Shown here piece by piece: positions 45,617 to 54,777 of a stretch of 64,000 bases of DNA (the first letter of the stretch is position 1; every line of letters starts with the position of its first letter). Below the pieces are notes generated by a model, which worked only from the letters and a program-made list of their open reading frames with translations, had not been told where the DNA came from and did no database searches. The DNA comes from Paenibacillus melissococcoides (GTDB taxonomy: Bacteria; Bacillota; Bacilli; Paenibacillales; Paenibacillaceae), in contig CALYLO010000017.1 in the NCBI GenBank assembly GCA_944800085.1, positions 48,606 through 112,605 on the forward strand, in the 5' to 3' direction. A program made the position numbers and the translations under genes.

Positions 45617-46264
45617 TTACTGCAAACATTTTTCCGCATTTGGTTCAATGGCTCCTAGAAAGGCATTTATTTTCGTAATCATGTTATTTGATATTTCTCT
45701 ACTTGGACGATAGGTTTGAATAAATGAATCAAGTTGTTCTGGGTATAGTACGGGAATTTCTTCAGTATTTGTCTCTAATAATACACGTGGATTTGTAAAT
45801 ACGACAATCCCTTGGATCCACGTATTGCAATCCAATTCGCTTAGTTTTTGGGATAAAACGAAAATATGTAACTTTGTTTGAATAAGCGGATTACGTAAAT
45901 ATTTTTGGGTAACTTCCCCTGTAGTAGGGTTCGTTTTGGTTTGAATCCAGAAATCATCTTGTTCAGTACCGGCGATACATCCGGAACGATTCTTTCTAAT
46001 GATGAGAAAAATCCCGTTTGTCCTTACGATGATACGTTCAATCTTCACTGTCAGCTCTTCATGGGATACACATATATTCTCATATATTTTTTCGTCATCG
46101 GCCTTGATTAAATGAGTCTTGGAAAGTCTTTCTCCCCGGTATCTTCCACTATGTAATTGCCGTGTTCTGCTCTTTTTGAAAAGTAAAAGTAAGAGAAAGC
46201 CAAATATACTGCATACAAAAGCAATTAATAGAATGGATAGGTTCAAAACATAGCCTCTTTTCAA
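45617..46264 (-). CDS. Membrane-anchored NERD-domain protein, degenerate active site
   Basis: 215 residues: one N-terminal membrane helix (LSILLIAFVCSIFGFLLLLLF), then a NERD (nuclease-related) domain. The family signature IDH...GIFVIETKN appears as IER...GIFLIIRKN, so the aspartate and the catalytic glutamate are changed and only the lysine remains. A nuclease function is therefore doubtful; a structural or binding role is more likely. It stands upstream of the zinc-finger gene on the same strand. Confidence 0.7.
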   Translation of the reverse strand: MKRGYVLNLSILLIAFVCSIFGFLLLLLFKKSRTRQLHSGRYRGERLSKTHLIKADDEKIYENICVSHEELTVKIERIIVRTNGIFLIIRKNRSGCIAGTEQDDFWIQTKTNPTTGEVTQKYLRNPLIQTKLHIFVLSQKLSELDCNTWIQGIVVFTNPRVLLETNTEEIPVLYPEQLDSFIQTYRPSREISNNMITKINAFLGAIEPNAEKCLQ

Positions 46265-46349
46265 TAAATTAATATATTATATAATTAATATATTAATATT
46301 CTTTCGGACGAGAGAAAACTATTTCCCGCCCGAAAGAATCTAATTAATT

Positions 46350-49274
46350 CTACTTAGATAAAAGATTAGTAAGCATCCTACTAAACAGGGCAGTTACTTC
46401 ACCACGGGTTGCACTCTTTTTAGGCTGAATTTTATTTCCATTTCCTTTGACCAGCCCTGCTTTTATTGCATGAACAACATTAGTTTTAGCCCAATCAGAA
46501 ACATTTTTACCGTCAAGGAAATTATCAAGAATAGGAATCACATCTGTTTCTGAAGGTATAGGGTATAACTTAGCCTTAGCTAAAAATCTCGACACTACCG
46601 CAGACATTTCTTGTCTCGTTATGTTTCGATTAGGATCAAACTTTCCTTGTCCTATTCCTTCGACCAAACCTAATTCAGTAGCTGTTACCACGTCATTATA
46701 ATACCAAGCTGAACTGTTAACATCACTATATTTGTTATCTGCCTTTACTTTCCCCAAGCACAGCGTCCGCATAAATATCGAAGTAAATTCAGCTCTAGTG
46801 ATACTTTGATCCGGCTTGAATGTTCCGTCCTCAAACCCTTTTATTACACCTCGTGACACCATAGCCAATATCTCATTTTTGGCCCAGTGCTTATCGAGGT
46901 CATTCAGAGTTACACCTATCCCTTTATTATCACATGTAGATGCCAGATCCTTAATCCAAGACAAGTCATTATTGTCAGGTACCTTCAAGAATCCATCATT
47001 TTCAGCATACTTACCTTCGAGATCAACGTCCCCCTTGTCTGCACCATTATTGTCCGAAACTCCTTCTTTTTCTTTATTGCTGGAACTATTGTCGCCATTG
47101 TTTTCACCTTGGCTGCCGTTGTTGTCTGTATCAGAATTGTTTCCACTATTGCTATTATTAGAGCCGTTATTTCCTCCGGTGCTTCCTTTATCTGCACCAC
47201 TATTATTTCCTCCACCTGTGTTACCGCTATTACTGTTGTCCCCGCCGTTATCAGGATCTACACCCTTATCTGGTACCGTAATACCTGATCCGTCGTCTGG
47301 CATAGTTACATCAACCTCCCCACCACCAACCACTGTCTCAGAGCCATCTGCATTTTTCTTAACGGCAGTAATATCGTAGTGGAGGTCTTTAGAAGGTGAT
47401 ACCCCTTCTTCCTCTAAAACCAGTTTCCCATCTGTTGCTCTCACATTACCAAGATCTCTCTTTTCTCCGGTTGCCGTATTGAAGTAACTTAGGTGATAAC
47501 TACCGTCGTCATTTATCTCGTAGGTCCATTGTGGATTACGTTCCACATAATAGACGTTTGCTCCATCAATTACCTTGAAAGAGAAGGTTACTGTCCCCTC
47601 TTTAGGTTTCTCAGGTGTAGGTGTTATTACAATGCTAGGTGTTTCCTTAGTTGTCGTTACTGTTACAGAATCCGATTCTGATTTTCCCCATTCATTAGAA
47701 GCTACCACTTTATAAGCATAAGTTGTTTCCGGAGACAAGGTTACGTCTTTATAGGTAGTTAAGGGTCCTGTATAGACAATATATTCATTATCTCGAATAA
47801 GGGTGTATTCTTTAGCTCCAGGAGTTACCTTCCATTGCATCGAAGCACCATCGTGGTATATACGGTTTACAATTAACCCTTCAACCGAAGAAGGTTCAGA
47901 CCCCAAAGTCTTCTGTGTTATGATAGCGGCATTACTGTTCCCATACTCATTATAAGCAAGAAGCGAAAGAGTGTACTCCGTGTCTTCTGACAAACCTTCT
48001 AGCTTGACCATTAACTCGTTACCATCATACTTTTCATCATTTCCTACTTTGATCTTATAACCTGTTGCACCGTTGACTCCCAACCATCTAACCGAAATGT
48101 AGTCCTTTCCAACATCAACTACATTAAAACCAACACTCCCTGCATCAGGAATTATTGGACGAAGGTCATCTGTACTAGTGGTTCTGGCTACGGTGAAAAT
48201 CTCTTCACTAGACACAGAACCTTTGACTGCCTTCAAGGTAAAGGAGTACTCTTTATCGGGCTCTAACCCCACATTGGAAAAAGCTGTCGCTTTCCCTTGA
48301 TAAACTACATCGCCTCCACGAGTTAAAACATAACCATCTGCTTTAGGAACCGCATTCCAAAACATATCTATGGAGTTGTATGTTGCAGAGGTTACCGTCC
48401 AACCTGTAGGTGCTTCTACATTTTCTTCTGCTGTTGTAGCATTTACAGAAACCGATGAACTCTCTGCTCCATTTTTCTTGGCCACCAACTCATAATAATA
48501 ACTAGTATTAGGTGAGAGTCCTTCATCCTTGAGTACAGTTCCATTATCGCTAAAGATAATCTTTCCATCACGTTTTAGAACCTGTAAATCGGATCCATTT
48601 CCTTCCCATTTCAAAGTGATACTGGTATCAGTAATATTATCTACTCGGAAATTAGTTGGAGGATTTACTAGTTCTTTTAAAGTTCGTACCGATGCAATAG
48701 CTGCTGAACCTGTTACCCCTGCTCTCTTAGCAACTACAGAATACGTATAACTTGTATCTTGACTTAGTCCAACATCCCGGTTACTTGTTTCAGGTCCGGA
48801 ATAAATAATTTTATTCCCCCGCTTCAAATCGTATCCATCTGCCCCAGGAACGCTATCCCATGACAGTGTAGCGGAATCACTTGTAACATTTGTTGCTTTA
48901 AAGTTACCGGGAGATGGAACTGCCTCACCTCTCCCATCAATAACGTAAGGACTGTTCATATCTCCGTTCCCGCTGCTAGCTAATGCATTATCCACTACTC
49001 TGATAACGGGGTAAACGTCTTGTGAATCAAATGAACTAGCAGTCCAAACTCTTTTTTCACTTTGGTTCCAATATATACTTGTTCCTCTAGTTTCCTGATT
49101 CATGAGAAAATATTTATTACTCTTAAATAAGAAAGGAGGTTCTTGGACTTCTTGGCTTGTTGGTAACCCTACTTTTGCCAAGATATTCCCTTGTACAGAG
49201 TTGTCTCTATGATAATAGAGCTTCCAAGAGTGCGTCTTTATAAGTGCCTTCTGAGAATCTTCGAACATTCCCAA
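46350..49274 (-). CDS. Large Fn3-repeat / S-layer-homology protein, N-terminally truncated
   Basis: 974 residues. Five fibronectin type III-like repeats (about 115-550; each with a W core and an SYxYxVVAK-like strand), a further beta domain (about 560-670), a linker rich in Gly, Asn and Ser (about 680-770), and three SLH modules to the end (HWAKNEI, GFEDGTFKPDQSITRAEF, GIGQGKFDPNRNITRQE). SLH modules bind cell-wall polymers outside the cell, yet no signal peptide precedes them. The frame stays open upstream into the 62-bp hairpin element at 49320, so the original 5' part was probably lost there. Confidence 0.85.
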   Translation of the reverse strand: MGMFEDSQKALIKTHSWKLYYHRDNSVQGNILAKVGLPTSQEVQEPPFLFKSNKYFLMNQETRGTSIYWNQSEKRVWTASSFDSQDVYPVIRVVDNALASSGNGDMNSPYVIDGRGEAVPSPGNFKATNVTSDSATLSWDSVPGADGYDLKRGNKIIYSGPETSNRDVGLSQDTSYTYSVVAKRAGVTGSAAIASVRTLKELVNPPTNFRVDNITDTSITLKWEGNGSDLQVLKRDGKIIFSDNGTVLKDEGLSPNTSYYYELVAKKNGAESSSVSVNATTAEENVEAPTGWTVTSATYNSIDMFWNAVPKADGYVLTRGGDVVYQGKATAFSNVGLEPDKEYSFTLKAVKGSVSSEEIFTVARTTSTDDLRPIIPDAGSVGFNVVDVGKDYISVRWLGVNGATGYKIKVGNDEKYDGNELMVKLEGLSEDTEYTLSLLAYNEYGNSNAAIITQKTLGSEPSSVEGLIVNRIYHDGASMQWKVTPGAKEYTLIRDNEYIVYTGPLTTYKDVTLSPETTYAYKVVASNEWGKSESDSVTVTTTKETPSIVITPTPEKPKEGTVTFSFKVIDGANVYYVERNPQWTYEINDDGSYHLSYFNTATGEKRDLGNVRATDGKLVLEEEGVSPSKDLHYDITAVKKNADGSETVVGGGEVDVTMPDDGSGITVPDKGVDPDNGGDNSNSGNTGGGNNSGADKGSTGGNNGSNNSNSGNNSDTDNNGSQGENNGDNSSSNKEKEGVSDNNGADKGDVDLEGKYAENDGFLKVPDNNDLSWIKDLASTCDNKGIGVTLNDLDKHWAKNEILAMVSRGVIKGFEDGTFKPDQSITRAEFTSIFMRTLCLGKVKADNKYSDVNSSAWYYNDVVTATELGLVEGIGQGKFDPNRNITRQEMSAVVSRFLAKAKLYPIPSETDVIPILDNFLDGKNVSDWAKTNVVHAIKAGLVKGNGNKIQPKKSATRGEVTALFSRMLTNLLSK

Positions 49275-49319
49275 GAAGTCTTTATTTAAATATCCTCCAA
49301 CGTTGCCATCCTTGCCTGG

Positions 49320-49381
49320 TGTAGCGGCGCATTTTTTTTGGCAATGTTTATCAAGATATTTGGCAAAATTGCGCCGTTATA
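49320..49381. repeat. 62-bp palindromic element, copy 2
   Basis: TGTAGCGGCGCATTT...AATTGCGCCGTTATA, an imperfect palindrome. Its reverse complement lines up along its whole length with the element at 4796-4860, including the shared centre TTTTGCCAAATATC-TGATAA. It lies 12 bases after the end of the prophage tail gene and just before the truncated Fn3/SLH protein. Confidence 0.7.
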
Positions 49382-49393
49382 GAAGTGAGGTTC

Positions 49394-49528
49394 TCACCCT
49401 TTCGTCTCAATGATTTCTTGACATTCTTCAGCCGAAATGTACTTAGGAACATACGACTGAAGCTTATCTTCATCAGCAAAACCTTTTCGCCAGCAGTCCA
49501 TAAGAAATGCGAAAAATAGGCTCTTCAT
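49394..49528 (-). CDS. XkdX-family phage protein
   Basis: 44 residues, MKSLFFAFLMDCWRKGFADEDKL, typical of the small XkdX family at the end of tail operons in PBSX-type phages. Its ATG overlaps the stop of the preceding gene (TAATG). In PBSX the lysis genes follow; here the repeat element follows instead. Confidence 0.8.
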   Translation of the reverse strand: MKSLFFAFLMDCWRKGFADEDKLQSYVPKYISAEECQEIIETKG

Positions 49529-49872
49529 TATGCATTACCCCCTTCGTCCATCATACCCATCACAGCCAACTGCAACGCGTCAAGCTGCCTCCGAAGCTCT
49601 TCGTTCTCCGCCTGTAGCTTTTCAATCGGGCCGGGCTCACGTGGTCTATTGCGTTCTGCTTCATAAGCTGCCTCGTACTCTTCTTCCGTAATAAGATGGA
49701 TGTCCTCGTGTTCCGGGATTTCTTCCCTTGACTGCTCTGTTATGACATAAAAGTCATATGATTCTGAAGGATATACCAGTGTGCCCGGGACAAACTTGTT
49801 CGTGTCCAAACCCTTGTAATCATAGTTACCGCCTCTCGGCCCTATAACATTTGTTAATTTTAATCCAATCAT
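49528..49872 (-). CDS. XkdW-like phage tail protein
   Basis: 114 residues; a beta-rich start and a C-terminal coiled coil (IEKLQAENEELRRQLDALQLAVMGMM). Position between the fibre gene and XkdX corresponds to xkdW of PBSX. Possibly a fibre-associated chaperone; the function is not established. Confidence 0.65.
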   Translation of the reverse strand: MIGLKLTNVIGPRGGNYDYKGLDTNKFVPGTLVYPSESYDFYVITEQSREEIPEHEDIHLITEEEYEAAYEAERNRPREPGPIEKLQAENEELRRQLDALQLAVMGMMDEGGNA

Positions 49873-49883
49873 GTTAATCCTCC

Positions 49884-51179
49884 TTATCGATATGCGTGTG
49901 CTCCAAGAAATTGAATAACGCCTGAGTCTGATGTGCTTTTGTCTGTCATTTCGTAACTAAAGGACAGGTTGTTTCTCGTAATAATAGTATGCTTGCGAGC
50001 TATCGGCGAATAACTTTGTCGTGCTACATACAGTTTTGTCTTGCTTAAAAAAACAGCTTCCTCGGCGCTGACACTTCCGGAAGGCATTGTGAAATAAGGT
50101 ACTGCTGCATGGTTTAAAATTCTTACAGGGTCTCTATCTCTATAACCTCTATCAACAATGAACGTGTTAGAGCCGTCACGAGTGACTGCGATTACTTCGT
50201 AGTCGGGAGCAGAAGAATCCACATTGTTTTTTGATATGAGTTTTCCCGCATGGTCATACAGTTCATATGTTTTTGAAGAGCCACTCAACACGATAAGTAC
50301 AACATTATCGCCTACCACCAAACTACTCGCCGCAAACTCCCGTGGAGCGCCCAGATGTACTGCCCTCACAACAGTTCCGTTTGGCGACACCTCATGTAGC
50401 TCCGATTGGTATTTTACCGGGGAACCTGATGTTGTTTCTTTGACTAGTACAAAATTATTATCCTTGTTGATAAACATGCCTTTCCCAACATAGTTTCCCA
50501 GCATGTCAAAGAACGTGCTTGTTAGGGCGAGGTTGCCCTTCGCTTGTGGAATACCACTAATTGCAGCAGCCAATTGGTCAAACGTACTATTCGCGGAGAC
50601 TGGCCCGCCACCTTTGTCGTTGATGACCCCCGCGACTTTCCCTTTCCCATCAACGACAGATTGCTTTACCGAATCGAGCTCCGTTATGATATTGCGCGAT
50701 TGGACGGTCAGTGCACCGTTAACAGTGAGCCCGCCCGTGATAGTGCCACCCGAGCGCGGCAGACTTGCGCTTTTGGCGTTCGATTCAGCTTGGTTTGCTT
50801 TTGCCTGTGCCCCTTCAGTCGTTTCCTTTGCATTCCAAGCCGTCCGCTCGGCAGCCGTAATATGCCGGACTTGATCCTCAGTATGAGCTTCGATGGCTCC
50901 TTGTGCATTGACAGCTGCTTGCATCGCCTCGTTTACGGCCTTCGGCGTGGCTGCCTTCGTCTCGTCGGTGCTGTCCGTTGCATTTGATAGCTGGGTGATG
51001 CCCGCCTGGGTCAGGGAAGCAGCCGGAACCTTCACATCATCAATCCGCTGGCTGAGCTGGTATATCCCTTCCTCAATGTTATTTAGGTTTCGGGCTGATA
51101 TCGGCGTGCCTTCCTGGATGACTTCGCCAGTCGGTGCAACGATATGGTCACGCCATTCGGTGCGGTTATATGCCAAGCC
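49884..51179 (-). CDS. Phage tail fibre protein
   Basis: 431 residues from a TTG at 51179 overlapping the previous gene's stop (the frame is open to 51197). N-terminal AYNRTEWRDHIVAPTGEVIQEGTPISARNLNNIEEGI is a standard attachment domain of Firmicutes tail fibres, followed by a helical shaft (VNEAMQAAVNAQGAIEAHTEDQVRHITAAERTAWN) and a beta-rich tip from about residue 215 that would contact the host surface. Confidence 0.82.
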   Translation of the reverse strand, partial: GLAYNRTEWRDHIVAPTGEVIQEGTPISARNLNNIEEGIYQLSQRIDDVKVPAASLTQAGITQLSNATDSTDETKAATPKAVNEAMQAAVNAQGAIEAHTEDQVRHITAAERTAWNAKETTEGAQAKANQAESNAKSASLPRSGGTITGGLTVNGALTVQSRNIITELDSVKQSVVDGKGKVAGVINDKGGGPVSANSTFDQLAAAISGIPQAKGNLALTSTFFDMLGNYVGKGMFINKDNNFVLVKETTSGSPVKYQSELHEVSPNGTVVRAVHLGAPREFAASSLVVGDNVVLIVLSGSSKTYELYDHAGKLISKNNVDSSAPDYEVIAVTRDGSNTFIVDRGYRDRDPVRILNHAAVPYFTMPSGSVSAEEAVFLSKTKLYVARQSYSPIARKHTIITRNNLSFSYEMTDKSTSDSGVIQFLGAHAYR

Positions 51180-51486
51180 CCTCGACCTCCATTTCAATCA
51201 ATCTATATTTGAATGCTACATACAAGCCCTTACTCGCTGGCTTGATGAATTCTCTTTCAGCCCGGGCAACAATATCGCCGTCATGGTCTATCAATTCAAC
51301 GTTTCCAATTTGACCCGCGACACTGTCATCGAAATAGATGTACACTCGAACTGTATCTCCCTCGGCAGTAAGCTTCATGAAGTCAATCCGTTTCGTCTCG
51401 CCTGAGTTTTGATATGCTGCATGAGAGAGAGAATCGGCGAATCTTTGTAATTGCTTTTGAAGTCCGATTTCTGTAAAAGTCTTCAC
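51166..51486 (-). CDS. Phage tail-associated hypothetical protein
   Basis: 106 residues with a helical start and a beta-rich remainder (VRVYIYFDDSVAGQIGNVELID). Conserved position between the XkdU-like protein and the fibre in Paenibacillus prophages; function unknown. Four-base overlap with the upstream gene. Confidence 0.65.
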   Translation of the reverse strand: MKTFTEIGLQKQLQRFADSLSHAAYQNSGETKRIDFMKLTAEGDTVRVYIYFDDSVAGQIGNVELIDHDGDIVARAEREFIKPASKGLYVAFKYRLIEMEVEGLGI

Positions 51487-52169
51487 GACGTCGTCACCTC
51501 GTTAGCAGGTGGCCATGTGCCACATTTGATTGTGTTGCAGGGAGGAGTATGGATCAAGTAACCAACCCCTGTCGGCCACGTCCCGCATTTGATGGTATTA
51601 CAGAGCGGCAGCCCTACAGAGCCGAAGCTGAAGGTAGATTGTATCACTACAGTCGATCCGGCCCCTTCTTCGATGCCGTAACTAGGCTTTGAACGAGCTG
51701 GCTTTACCTTCATCACTTCTGCATCAATGACGGCGATGTCATTAATTCCGCTCGGTGCCGAGCTGCCCAGGTAGACAATAAATTCGGCCCAACGCTCCGG
51801 GTCATGGATATAATAGGGCTCGATATATGAATGCTCATATCCAAGCGCCCGAAGCGCGGTAAGTATGCCTTCCTTGGTTCCGGCTTGTTCCGCTATAAGG
51901 TTCTTCATCATCAACCGTAAACGATACGCCTCAACGTCTTCGCCCTTTAATCGTGGCATGTCCCGATCCCGACCGTGTTCGAGTAGCATCGTCTCGCTTG
52001 CAGAGATGATCATCGATTCCTCGCGGACGCGGAAGATGTCTTCCTTCGTCTGGTCAAACAATTTGCCAATTACCTTGAGAAAGATATAGAACTGATTATC
52101 CTTCTTGGCAATTTTTTTTAATGGGCCATATAGGAGATAAAACATGTAATCACTGAATTTTTGAAACAT
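51483..52169 (-). CDS. XkdU-like baseplate protein (DUF2313/YmfQ family)
   Basis: 228 residues. It matches the YmfQ/gpI-like group that joins the baseplate to the fibre (REESMIISASETMLLEHGRDRDMPRLKGEDVEAYRLRL region). The C-terminal end contains the decapeptide CNTIKCGTWP twice, 26 residues apart, a small cysteine repeat. Start directly after the baseplate J gene. Confidence 0.82.
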   Translation of the reverse strand: MFQKFSDYMFYLLYGPLKKIAKKDNQFYIFLKVIGKLFDQTKEDIFRVREESMIISASETMLLEHGRDRDMPRLKGEDVEAYRLRLMMKNLIAEQAGTKEGILTALRALGYEHSYIEPYYIHDPERWAEFIVYLGSSAPSGINDIAVIDAEVMKVKPARSKPSYGIEEGAGSTVVIQSTFSFGSVGLPLCNTIKCGTWPTGVGYLIHTPPCNTIKCGTWPPANEVTTS

Positions 52170-52173
52170 GTAG

Positions 52174-53316
52174 TTACCCCCTCATCAGCCTAACGGTGAC
52201 CTCACCGAGAACAATCACCTTGGAGTTGTCCAAGACAACGTCTTGCGGCGGATTATTGACCTTTACGTTCCTGACGTCGAGTTCCTTCCGAATCGCGAAA
52301 ATGATGTCTGAATGATTCAATTCATTCAGGCTGCGACCTTTTTTGATTCGGAGGAGCTCTGTCAGAATGGCCTTGGCGCGCTCTTCTATGCCTGCATCGG
52401 ATGCATCCGATGCTATCCAAATGGTTATATCAATGTCCTGTGTCACCGTATCCGATGCCTTAACCAGGAGGTTGTCGTCCGGGCCTTTTATCTTCTCGGC
52501 CTCCTCTCGGACTTTTTGAAGGAGGCCTTCTGATGGTGTGCCCGCCGTTCCCGTGACAATGATGTCAATCGTGCCCTGGCCGCGAGGGTGAAGGTCATCG
52601 ACGCGTACATATAGCACGCCGGGGATAGCTTCGCATACGTTTTTGTACTTGGCAGCTATCGGCAACGTGGAGAGCTCCGCCCAGGAATTCAATGTTCGTG
52701 CCCGTAGGCTCTCTATATCTTCGAGGTCGCTGCCTTCACGGGTAATCCAATCTACATCATTTGTAATCTCGTCTATGCTCTCGATGTGGGTCAATGACCG
52801 CCGGATTTGACCGGGCGGAACGTTGTATGTTGATCCTGCCTTTTCGGCCTCTACTGCCACACGATGGGATAGGGCATCCGCTGGCATTGTGCTATTTTCC
52901 AGGGCGATGAACCGGAGTTCCTCGCCGAGCATATCCGGTTCCGTCCGGAAAACGTCTCCTTTGGCAATCTTGACTGCTTTTCCTGCCGCCTTGCGCTTCA
53001 ACGTCACGAATCCCCGTGTTTTTACGGGCTGTTTTCTCCGCTTGGAGAAGTCCGCTGCTTTCAGCTCCAACCAACCGGATTCGGCATGCGCAACAAACTG
53101 GTTGTTCAACACCTTTCGCAAAAGAAGAACCAAGTCAATCCGTACTTGAATGGCAATCATCATCAGCGTATAGAATACGCCGCCCGTGAATAGATTCGTT
53201 ATGACGAAGCCTTCTTGTTCAAGCTCTTCCCGCAGCTTGTTTTTTGTCTCTTCCCGGTCGGGGATGGGGAGCAGTTGATCCAACACCTTATCATCAATCA
53301 ACGAGTACCACCTCAA
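52174..53316 (-). CDS. Baseplate J-like protein (XkdT)
   Basis: 380 residues of the phage baseplate J/gp47 family: central wedge component of contractile tails. PPGQIRRSLTHIESIDEITN and EGSDLEDIESLRARTLNSW are the family core. It overlaps the XkdS-like gene by 23 bases. Confidence 0.9.
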   Translation of the reverse strand: MRWYSLIDDKVLDQLLPIPDREETKNKLREELEQEGFVITNLFTGGVFYTLMMIAIQVRIDLVLLLRKVLNNQFVAHAESGWLELKAADFSKRRKQPVKTRGFVTLKRKAAGKAVKIAKGDVFRTEPDMLGEELRFIALENSTMPADALSHRVAVEAEKAGSTYNVPPGQIRRSLTHIESIDEITNDVDWITREGSDLEDIESLRARTLNSWAELSTLPIAAKYKNVCEAIPGVLYVRVDDLHPRGQGTIDIIVTGTAGTPSEGLLQKVREEAEKIKGPDDNLLVKASDTVTQDIDITIWIASDASDAGIEERAKAILTELLRIKKGRSLNELNHSDIIFAIRKELDVRNVKVNNPPQDVVLDNSKVIVLGEVTVRLMRG

Positions 53317-53707
53317 CTTTCACTCTGTCCAGGTCGACATCAAGCTCATACAAGCGTTCGTCGCCTCGAAACCTGAAGGAAGCATGAACGGTAATGGCAT
53401 CCCCCCTGAACGCTGTAATGACCTGAATTGTGTCCGCGTCAATCTCGATCCGGCGCTCCAGCTTTTCCTTCACGCGTTGCTCGATTTCCAGCCTCGTGAG
53501 CTCATCATCCTGCGACTGGATAAACTCCAGCAATGACCACCCCCAGGACTCGTCATAGAAAAGCTCGCCTTCCTGGGTCAACGCTTCCAATCGGATATCT
53601 TGGAATAAACAATCATAGTCAGTGACGAGCAAGGCCTCGCCGTTTGCGGCTGCCGCTGGCTGCCAGTTGGCATCCAGACGGATGTCTGAATCGTGAAGGC
53701 CTGCCAT
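53294..53707 (-). CDS. Baseplate wedge protein (XkdS / DUF2634, gp25-like)
   Basis: 137 residues; the GELFYDESWGWSLLEFIQ segment corresponds to the gp25-like core found in wedge proteins. Overlaps the preceding gene by one base. Intact. Confidence 0.82.
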   Translation of the reverse strand: MAGLHDSDIRLDANWQPAAAANGEALLVTDYDCLFQDIRLEALTQEGELFYDESWGWSLLEFIQSQDDELTRLEIEQRVKEKLERRIEIDADTIQVITAFRGDAITVHASFRFRGDERLYELDVDLDRVKVEVVLVD

Positions 53708-53997
53708 TACTCCACCGCCGCCTTGCCAATGATATGGGCATCCACTTGTCCGTAGAGAAGAAGCACGGCCACAATATCACCTAGATCGAATTTCTTGTCA
53801 GACTTGACATTCGGGATCTCCGGAAACCGCTCATCAACCGTGCGAGCTTCGTTTAGCATCTTCAGGTTATATTCGTGGATATCCGTCCCCTCGCTAACCC
53901 TGGTCACTTCGGCGAGCATTCCGGCGGCGAGCTGCACATGAGGATATTGCTCTTTGATCCGCTTATCAATGACCGCTTGAATCATGTCCTCTAACAA
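53707..53997 (-). CDS. Phage baseplate protein (XkdR / DUF2577-like)
   Basis: 96 residues from a TTG at 53997 with AAGGAGGG seven bases upstream. The frame is open much further (to 54318) but that part lies over the hub gene and is not coding. C-terminal FDLGDIVAVLLLYG is an OB-like strand-rich end, as in spike-associated proteins. Confidence 0.75.
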   Translation of the reverse strand: MLEDMIQAVIDKRIKEQYPHVQLAAGMLAEVTRVSEGTDIHEYNLKMLNEARTVDERFPEIPNVKSDKKFDLGDIVAVLLLYGQVDAHIIGKAAVE

Positions 53998-54010
53998 GAT
54001 ACCGCCCTCC

Positions 54011-54769
54011 TTAAAAGTAAATTCGAGTTCGGATAAATCCCGTTGCCGATGTGGAAAATACAACCTTTTTGACAGCGAACTCGCCCGATACCTTCGGATG
54101 TTGTACCCGAATAACATGCGAATGCCTAACAAAAGGGACGGACACGGTTTCGAGTTCCCATGCACCGCCTGAACGCTCCAGTGAGATGATATTCTCGGCA
54201 TAGACAAACTCGTATATGAGAGGCTGTTCCGGCTGCTCTCCCCAGTAGAAGACATTACCCGAGAAGAAAAAGGGCATCTGTGCTTTCCAAATGGAACGGA
54301 TATCCTCAATGACTGCAAGTGCAGTCTTCTGAAGAATAGGAAGCCGGGCTTTCTTCGGGAACATCTTGGGAGAGAGCACCGAATTTGATATCCCTGCTTT
54401 GCCGAGCAAGTAGTTCAGCATCTCCTGGGGAGTCACATCCAAAAAGGTGTTCGATACTATCGTCTCTTCCAGCAGTATCATTCCATCCTTCAGGATGATT
54501 TCATTTTGGTTGGCAGAAGAATATGGACTGACCACATACCCCTCGAATACGTCATGGAACTCTCCATCATAGCCGAGCTCGATACTGGCCGGAGCCTTCC
54601 GACTAATCGAAAGCTTATCCTGGAATTGCTCCGTAAATCTGACCTTTGCCCAATCAAAGTATGAGTCAGCCGAAGAATACACTTCGATTTCTATTCCTTC
54701 TTGGAGTTCATATTCCTCAATGGTGACACGTATCTCGGGATAGAAGAGCTCCATCTCCAGATCCATCAT
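54011..54769 (-). CDS. Tail hub protein (XkdQ / gpD-like)
   Basis: 252 residues. The beginning SSADSYFDWAKVRFTEQFQDKL and FEGYVVSPYSSANQNEIILKD belong to the phage late-control D/XkdQ group, the hub of contractile tails. Shorter than XkdQ (about 320), but it ends naturally 13 bases before the next gene. Confidence 0.8.
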   Translation of the reverse strand: MMDLEMELFYPEIRVTIEEYELQEGIEIEVYSSADSYFDWAKVRFTEQFQDKLSISRKAPASIELGYDGEFHDVFEGYVVSPYSSANQNEIILKDGMILLEETIVSNTFLDVTPQEMLNYLLGKAGISNSVLSPKMFPKKARLPILQKTALAVIEDIRSIWKAQMPFFFSGNVFYWGEQPEQPLIYEFVYAENIISLERSGGAWELETVSVPFVRHSHVIRVQHPKVSGEFAVKKVVFSTSATGFIRTRIYF

Positions 54770-54777
54770 TCGTCCTC

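Noticed and set aside
46985-47288. Overlapping frames opposite the Gly/Asn/Ser-rich linker
   Set aside because: Low-complexity repeats create open frames on the other strand; no ribosome site or protein pattern supports them.
53998-54318. Long N-terminal extension of the XkdR-like frame
   Set aside because: It overlaps the hub gene completely and the text has no protein character; the TTG at 53997 with a strong ribosome site is a better start.
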